NCBI RefSeq assembly: GCF_000364625.1
Contig: NZ_KB822616.1
Location: forward strand, 1-64,000
Direction of reading: 5' to 3'
Origin: Pseudomonas thermotolerans DSM 14292
GTDB lineage: Bacteria; Pseudomonadota; Gammaproteobacteria; Pseudomonadales; Pseudomonadaceae
Length of the DNA: 64,000 bases
Of this stretch, positions 57,947 to 64,000 are shown one piece after another. The notes under the pieces were generated by a model. It was given only the letters and a program-made list of their open reading frames with translations. It was not told where the DNA came from and did not search any database. The position numbers were made by a program, and so were the translations under genes. The stretch's first letter is position 1. Each line of letters opens with the position of its first letter.

Positions 57947-57985
57947 ATGTTTCGATTCGAAAGTTAACTGATCGAATCAAAACAT
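57947..57985. promoter_or_regulatory. glmR operator dyad
   Basis: Arms ATGTTTCGATTCGA (57947-57960) and TCGAATCAAAACAT (57972-57985) match in 13 of 14 pairs around AGTTAACT. TTTCGATTCGAAA (57950-57962) is itself palindromic. It starts 2 bp upstream of the glmR ATG, so binding would block its transcription. Confidence 0.8.
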
Positions 57986-58031
57986 AACATCTGCGAATCC
58001 GCAAGGTCGGATCGTCGCGCCACCGCCCGGC

Positions 58032-58290
58032 TCAGAAAGACAGGTTCAGGCTGGAAAAGGTGCGCCCCGGCACGTTGTAAGTGTGGGCCCCGGCCACCAG
58101 GGCATTGCCTTCGCGGAACTGGCGCTTGTCGAACGGATTGTTGATCCCGGTACCCACGCCGAGGTTCTCGCTGAGCCGGTACAGACCGCCCAGGCTGAAC
58201 AGCGCTGGCTGTCGACACGACGTCCGCTCGGGGTCGCCAGCTTGCCCTGGTAGTCCGGCTTCGGCGGCACCTGCTGCCGTACCAGACCAC
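58032..58290 (-). pseudogene. TonB-dependent receptor remnant (C-terminus)
   Basis: One frame encodes ALFSLGGLYRLSENLGVGTG, then INNPFDKRQFREGNALVAGA and a terminal TFSSLNLSF, typical last barrel strands of a siderophore receptor. Near 58205-58215 the reading moves to another frame, which upstream gives PPKPDYQGKLATPSGRRVDS. The N-terminal 600 or so residues are missing. It lies between glmR and an AraC remnant of opposite strand. Confidence 0.75.
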
Positions 58291-58304
58291 CTCGGCACCG
58301 ACCC

Positions 58305-58475
58305 CGTGGACATGCAGAGGCCCCTCCGCGAACGCTACGGCACCACCGTCTATGCGCTCCTCCGACAGCACCGTCCGGGCCAGGCCCATCGTGCCCTGCT
58401 GCACGGCGCGACCGCCGAGCAGGCCTTCCGGCGCAGCTACGGGGACACGCCTGCCCGACCCGAAGCTATGCCCAT
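58305..58475 (+). pseudogene. AraC-family regulator remnant (PchR-like C-terminus)
   Basis: The frame encodes PLRERYGTTVYALLRQHRPG, then QAHRALLHGATAEQ followed directly by AFRRSYGDTPARP. This is the helix-turn-helix end of a PchR-type AraC regulator with about 18 residues (the GYASPSNFSTAF-type segment) lost in the middle and the whole N-terminus missing. PchR-type regulators control adjacent siderophore receptor genes, consistent with the receptor remnant beside it. Confidence 0.65.
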
Positions 58476-58504
58476 GGCTCGTCTTCGGCCGCGCTATCGC
58501 CGGT

Positions 58505-59116
58505 CTATTGCAGGGTGAGCTTGACCCCGAAGCCCACCAGGCAGAGCCCCGCCAGCCTCTCCAGCCAGGCGGAGACTCGCGGATTGGCACGCAGGCGCTC
58601 GGCCAGGAAGTGGCTGCCGAACACCACGAGGGAACCGTAGATGAAGGTCAACCCGGCGATGGTCAGGGCCAGGAAAGCGAAGGTCACCAGACCCTGGTGA
58701 TGCTGCGGGTCGATGAACAGCGGGAAGAAGGCCATGTAGAAGATGATCGCCTTGGGGTTGAGCAGGGTGATCAGCATGGTCTGCTTCAGGTACTGGCGCG
58801 GCTGGATCTCCAGGGCTGGCGCCGCACCGGGCCGGGTCCGCAGCATGCGCAGGCCGAGCCAGACCAGGTAGGCAGCCCCCGCCCACTGGATCAGGTGGAA
58901 GGTGGTGGGGTAGGCGCGCAACATGGCAGCCACCCCGGCCACCGCCAGCCACATCAGCACCTGGTCGCCGAGGATCACTCCGCAGGTGGAGGCCAAACCG
59001 CCGCGGATCCCGCCCTTGCCGGTGGACAGCAGCAGAGCCAGGTTGCCGGGCCCGGGAATGGCCAGCAGCACGATGAAGGCCACAACGAAGGCACCATAGT
59101 CGGTAACGCCGTACAT
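58505..59116 (-). CDS. LysE/RhtB-family amino-acid exporter
   Basis: A 203-residue translocator with six helices; VVAFIVLLAIPGPGNLALLLSTGKGGIRGGL at the N-terminus and KQTMLITLLNPKAIIFYMAFFP are family signatures. It exports amino acids or related compounds; the substrate is not known. It starts 5 bp after glmU on the same strand, so it is probably transcribed with it. Confidence 0.9.
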   Translation of the reverse strand: MYGVTDYGAFVVAFIVLLAIPGPGNLALLLSTGKGGIRGGLASTCGVILGDQVLMWLAVAGVAAMLRAYPTTFHLIQWAGAAYLVWLGLRMLRTRPGAAPALEIQPRQYLKQTMLITLLNPKAIIFYMAFFPLFIDPQHHQGLVTFAFLALTIAGLTFIYGSLVVFGSHFLAERLRANPRVSAWLERLAGLCLVGFGVKLTLQ

Positions 59117-59121
59117 CGCGG

Positions 59122-60492
59122 TCAGGACTTTTTCTCGGCCTTGCGTGGGCGCTGCCAGCCCTCGATGTTGCGCTGGCGGGCCCGGCCCACCGCCAGGCTG
59201 CCGGCCGGCACGTCCTGGGTGATGGTCGAGCCGGCGCCAGTGGTGGCGCCCGCGCCCAGAGTGACCGGCGCCACCAGAGCGCTGTTGGAACCGATGAACA
59301 CGTCCTCGCCCATGATCGTGCGATGCTTGTTGGCGCCGTCGTAGTTACAGGTGATGGTGCCGGCGCCGATGTTGCTGCGCGCCCCGATCTCGGCATCGCC
59401 CAGATAGCTGAGATGGCCGGCCTTGGCGCCCTCGCCGAGCACCGCGTTCTTCAGCTCGACGAAGTTGCCGACATGGGCCTGGCGGCCCAGCACCGCGCCG
59501 GGCCGCAGACGGGCGAACGGCCCGCAATCCGCGCCCTCGCCCAGCTCTGCTCCTTCCAGGTGGCTGTTGGCCTTGACGATGGCGCCCTTGCGCAAGGTGC
59601 TGTCCTTGATCACGCAGTTCGGGCCGATCTGCACTCCGTCCTCGATCACCACCCGGCCTTCGAGGATCACATTGACGTCGATCAGCACGTCACGGCCGAC
59701 CGTCACCTCGCCGCGCAGGTCGAAGCGCGCCGGGTCGCGCAGGGTCACGCCCTGGGCCATCAGGCGACGGGCGGCACGCAGCTGGTAGTGGCGCTCCAGC
59801 TCGGCGAGCTGGATGCGGTCGTTGGCGCCCTGAACTTCCATGGGGTCGTCCGGCTGCACGGTCTCGATCGTCAGACCGTCGGCCACCGCCATGGCAATCA
59901 CGTCGGTCAGGTAGTACTCGCCCTGGGCGTTGTCGTTGGACAGCCGGCCCAGCCAGCCGGCCAGACGCTCAGCGGGCACCGCGAGGATGCCGGTGTTGCC
60001 CTCGCGGATGGCACGCTGCTCGGGGCTGGCGTCCTTGTGCTCGACGATCGCGGTGACCCGCCCGGCGGCATCGCGGATGATTCGCCCGTAGCCGGTGGGA
60101 TCGTCCAGCTCGACGGTGAGCAGGGCCAGCTGCTCGGGGCCGACCTTGTCGAGCAGACGCTTCAAGGTCTCGGCCTGGATCAGCGGCACGTCGCCATAGA
60201 GGATCAGCACCCGCTCAGCACTCAGCCCCGGCAGCGCCTGGGCCACGGCATGGCCGGTGCCGAGCTGCTCGGCCTGCAGCACGAAGGCGATATCGTCGGC
60301 GGCGTGCCGGGCGCGCACCTGCTCGGCGCCGTGGCCGATCACCACGTGGATGCCCTTGGGCAGCAACTGGCGGGCGGTATCGAGCACGTGACCAAGCATG
60401 GACTGACCGGCCACCGGGTGGAGGACCTTGGGCAGGGCAGAGCGCATCCGGGTGCCCTGGCCTGCGGCGAGAATGACGATATCGAGTGACAT
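59122..60492 (-). CDS. glmU: Bifunctional GlmU (UDP-GlcNAc pyrophosphorylase / acetyltransferase)
   Basis: A 456-residue enzyme for the last two steps to UDP-N-acetylglucosamine. N-terminal uridylyltransferase with [24 protein letters not shown]-terminal left-handed beta-helix with acetyltransferase histidine region and [44 protein letters not shown]. The ATG at 60490-60492 gives the usual [11 protein letters not shown]. It follows the atp operon terminator. Confidence 0.95.
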   Translation of the reverse strand: MSLDIVILAAGQGTRMRSALPKVLHPVAGQSMLGHVLDTARQLLPKGIHVVIGHGAEQVRARHAADDIAFVLQAEQLGTGHAVAQALPGLSAERVLILYGDVPLIQAETLKRLLDKVGPEQLALLTVELDDPTGYGRIIRDAAGRVTAIVEHKDASPEQRAIREGNTGILAVPAERLAGWLGRLSNDNAQGEYYLTDVIAMAVADGLTIETVQPDDPMEVQGANDRIQLAELERHYQLRAARRLMAQGVTLRDPARFDLRGEVTVGRDVLIDVNVILEGRVVIEDGVQIGPNCVIKDSTLRKGAIVKANSHLEGAELGEGADCGPFARLRPGAVLGRQAHVGNFVELKNAVLGEGAKAGHLSYLGDAEIGARSNIGAGTITCNYDGANKHRTIMGEDVFIGSNSALVAPVTLGAGATTGAGSTITQDVPAGSLAVGRARQRNIEGWQRPRKAEKKS

Positions 60493-60544
60493 GGCATGCA
60501 CATCCTGTATAAGGCGCGACCTTCAGGCCGCGCGCGGGTCAGGC

Positions 60545-60580
60545 AGAAAAAGAAAAAGGGTAGCCAAGGCTACCCTTTCT
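60545..60580 (-). terminator. Rho-independent terminator of the atp operon
   Basis: AAAGGGTAGCC (60555-60565) pairs with GGCTACCCTTT (60568-60578), with TTTTTCTTTTT on the minus-strand transcript right after. It follows atpC by about 25 bp. Confidence 0.93.
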
Positions 60581-60605
60581 CCCGATCGCGTTGAAGCCGA
60601 CGGCA

Positions 60606-61031
60606 TCAGCCGCCGTATTTCTTGCGAAGCTGCTGGACGGTGCGCAGCTGGGCTGCCGCTTCGGCCAGACGCGCCGCAGCGGCGCTGTAGTCGAACTCCG
60701 CGCCCTTGCCGCTCAGCGCCTTCTCGGCGGCCTTGAGGGCCTCCTGCGCGGCGGCCTCGTCCAGATCGCTGGCACGCACCACGGTGTCGGCCAGGACCTT
60801 GACCATGTTCGGCTGCACTTCCAGGAAACCGCCGGAGATGTAGTACACCTCGGTATCGCCACCCTGCTTGATCAGCCGGATCGGGCCCGGCTTGAGGTTG
60901 GTGATCAGCGGCGCATGTCCCGGTGCGATACCCAGATCGCCCAGGTGGCCGTGCGCGATCACCATCTCGACCAGACCGGCGAAGATCTCGCCTTCCGCGC
61001 TGACGATATCGCAATGGACAGTAATAGCCAT
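60606..61031 (-). CDS. atpC: ATP synthase epsilon subunit
   Basis: A 141-residue epsilon subunit of F1: beta-sandwich with [45 protein letters not shown] and a C-terminal helical hairpin that regulates rotation. Last gene of the atp operon, 44 bp after atpD. Confidence 0.96.
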   Translation of the reverse strand: MAITVHCDIVSAEGEIFAGLVEMVIAHGHLGDLGIAPGHAPLITNLKPGPIRLIKQGGDTEVYYISGGFLEVQPNMVKVLADTVVRASDLDEAAAQEALKAAEKALSGKGAEFDYSAAAARLAEAAAQLRTVQQLRKKYGG

Positions 61032-61074
61032 ACGCTTGCCTCACGTCGGCGCCCGTTGCCGGGCGCCCGGTGGA

Positions 61075-62481
<1,407 letters not shown>

Positions 62482-63342
62482 TTAAACCGCGGCAGCGCCG
62501 CCGACGATTTCCGAAATTTCCTGGGTGATCGCTGCCTGACGCGCCTTGTTGTACATCAGCTGGAGTTCGCTGATCAGGTTGCCGGCGTTCTCGGTGGCGT
62601 TCTTCATTGCGATCATCCGCGCCGCCTGCTCACAAGCGTTGTTCTCGACCACGGCCTGGTACACCTGGGACTCCACGTAGCGCACCATCAGCCCATCGAG
62701 GAGCTGCTTGGCATCCGGCTCGTAGATGTAGTCCCAGTGGTGCTTGAGCTCCTCGTCGGGAGTCGCCACCAGCGGAACCAGCTGTTCCACGGTCGGCTTC
62801 TGCACCATGGTATTGACGAACTTGTTCGAGACCACGGACAGACGGTCGATGCGGCCCTCCAGGTAGGCGTCGAGCATCACCTTGACGCTGCCGATCAGGT
62901 CGTTGATCGAGGGTTCCTCGCCCAGGTGGCTGATCGCCGCGACCACGTTGCCGCCGAAGTTGCGGAAGAAGGATGCGCCCTTGTTGCCAATCACGCAGAT
63001 ATCGATTTCCGCGCCTTGCTGGCGCTGTTCCGTCATGTCCTTGACCAGCACCTTGAACAGGTTGGTGTTCAAGCCGCCGCACAAGCCACGGTCGGAAGTC
63101 ACCACGATGTAGCCGACGCGCTTGATCTCGCGCTCCTGCATGAACGGGTGGCGGTATTCCGGGTTGGCATTGGCCACGTGGCCGATGACCTGACGGATAC
63201 GCTCAGCATAGGGACGGCCGGCCGCCATGCGCATTTGGGCCTTGCGCATCTTGCTCACCGCCACCTTTTCCATGGCATTGGTGATCTTCTGCGTACTCTT
63301 GATGCTCGCGATCTTGCCGCGAATCTCTTTTGCGCCTGCCAT
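62482..63342 (-). CDS. atpG: ATP synthase gamma subunit
   Basis: A 286-residue central-stalk subunit: N-terminal helix [20 protein letters not shown], middle Rossmann-like part with [17 protein letters not shown], and C-terminal helix [39 protein letters not shown]. Standard length and order. Confidence 0.97.
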   Translation of the reverse strand: MAGAKEIRGKIASIKSTQKITNAMEKVAVSKMRKAQMRMAAGRPYAERIRQVIGHVANANPEYRHPFMQEREIKRVGYIVVTSDRGLCGGLNTNLFKVLVKDMTEQRQQGAEIDICVIGNKGASFFRNFGGNVVAAISHLGEEPSINDLIGSVKVMLDAYLEGRIDRLSVVSNKFVNTMVQKPTVEQLVPLVATPDEELKHHWDYIYEPDAKQLLDGLMVRYVESQVYQAVVENNACEQAARMIAMKNATENAGNLISELQLMYNKARQAAITQEISEIVGGAAAV

Positions 63343-63394
63343 TTGACACCTATCGGGTTAGCAGGCGGGAGCCGTCACCAGCCCCCGCTGCGGC

Positions 63395-64000
<606 letters not shown>

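Overview
The window is chromosomal DNA from a GC-rich gammaproteobacterium, almost certainly a member of the Pseudomonadaceae (Pseudomonas or the related Azotobacter lineage). Gene content and local order resemble Pseudomonas aeruginosa neighbourhoods: a cox/cta cytochrome oxidase cluster with a carbonic anhydrase gene, an aminotransferase / glutamine-synthetase-like / GntR cluster, a CobW / FolE2 zinc-response region, and the glmS-glmR-glmU-atp region. These blocks, which I recall as separate in P. aeruginosa, lie close together here, and small deletion scars separate some of them. There are no rRNA or tRNA genes, no CRISPR array and no prophage. The only mobile element is the end of an IS5-type insertion sequence at the left edge.

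Layout. 1-250: IS5-family end. 351-8791: aa3-type cytochrome c oxidase operon on the minus strand (subunits II, I, III, Cox11, SURF1, haem A and haem O synthases, Sco/SenC) with one small divergent gene. 9199-12588: two hypothetical genes, carbonic anhydrase and a radical SAM protein under a clear LexA box. 12705-20958: a GGDEF/EAL protein, UvrD helicase, a Tim44-like protein, a globin-coupled diguanylate cyclase and an SMI1-like protein. 20969-26989: six-gene Mrp/Pha cation/proton antiporter operon. 27386-32570: GntR regulator and SDR, divergent from an aminotransferase and a glutamine-synthetase-like enzyme, then a thioesterase. 32681-36421: a decayed Kef-type antiporter, small genes, a hydrolase and a KgtP-like transporter. 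36513-40116: zinc-homeostasis block (two CobW GTPases, FolE2, Zur-like box). 40170-43869: cardiolipin synthase and a Fur-box siderophore receptor. 44019-51018: TAXI-type TRAP transporter with its own sensor kinase / sigma-54 activator pair. 51087-55304: cyclopropane synthase, SulP permease, orphan sulfonate-type binding protein. 55330-64000: glmS, glmR, scar of a receptor/AraC locus, LysE exporter, glmU and the distal atp operon (atpC, D, G and part of A).

The most useful reading beyond gene names is regulatory. Near-consensus sites sit where the gene functions predict them: LexA before the radical SAM gene, twin GTGATCAC palindromes between the GntR/SDR and aminotransferase units, a Zur-like palindrome between zigA-like and folE2, a Fur box before the receptor, a long dyad before glmR, and a sigma-54 promoter with upstream repeats before the TAXI transporter. 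I found no strong candidate for an entirely new system. The best leads are the self-contained sigma-54 / two-component / TAXI-TRAP module with unknown ligand, the operator-coupled aminotransferase/GS/SDR unit, and two deletion scars whose history can be read from the sequence.
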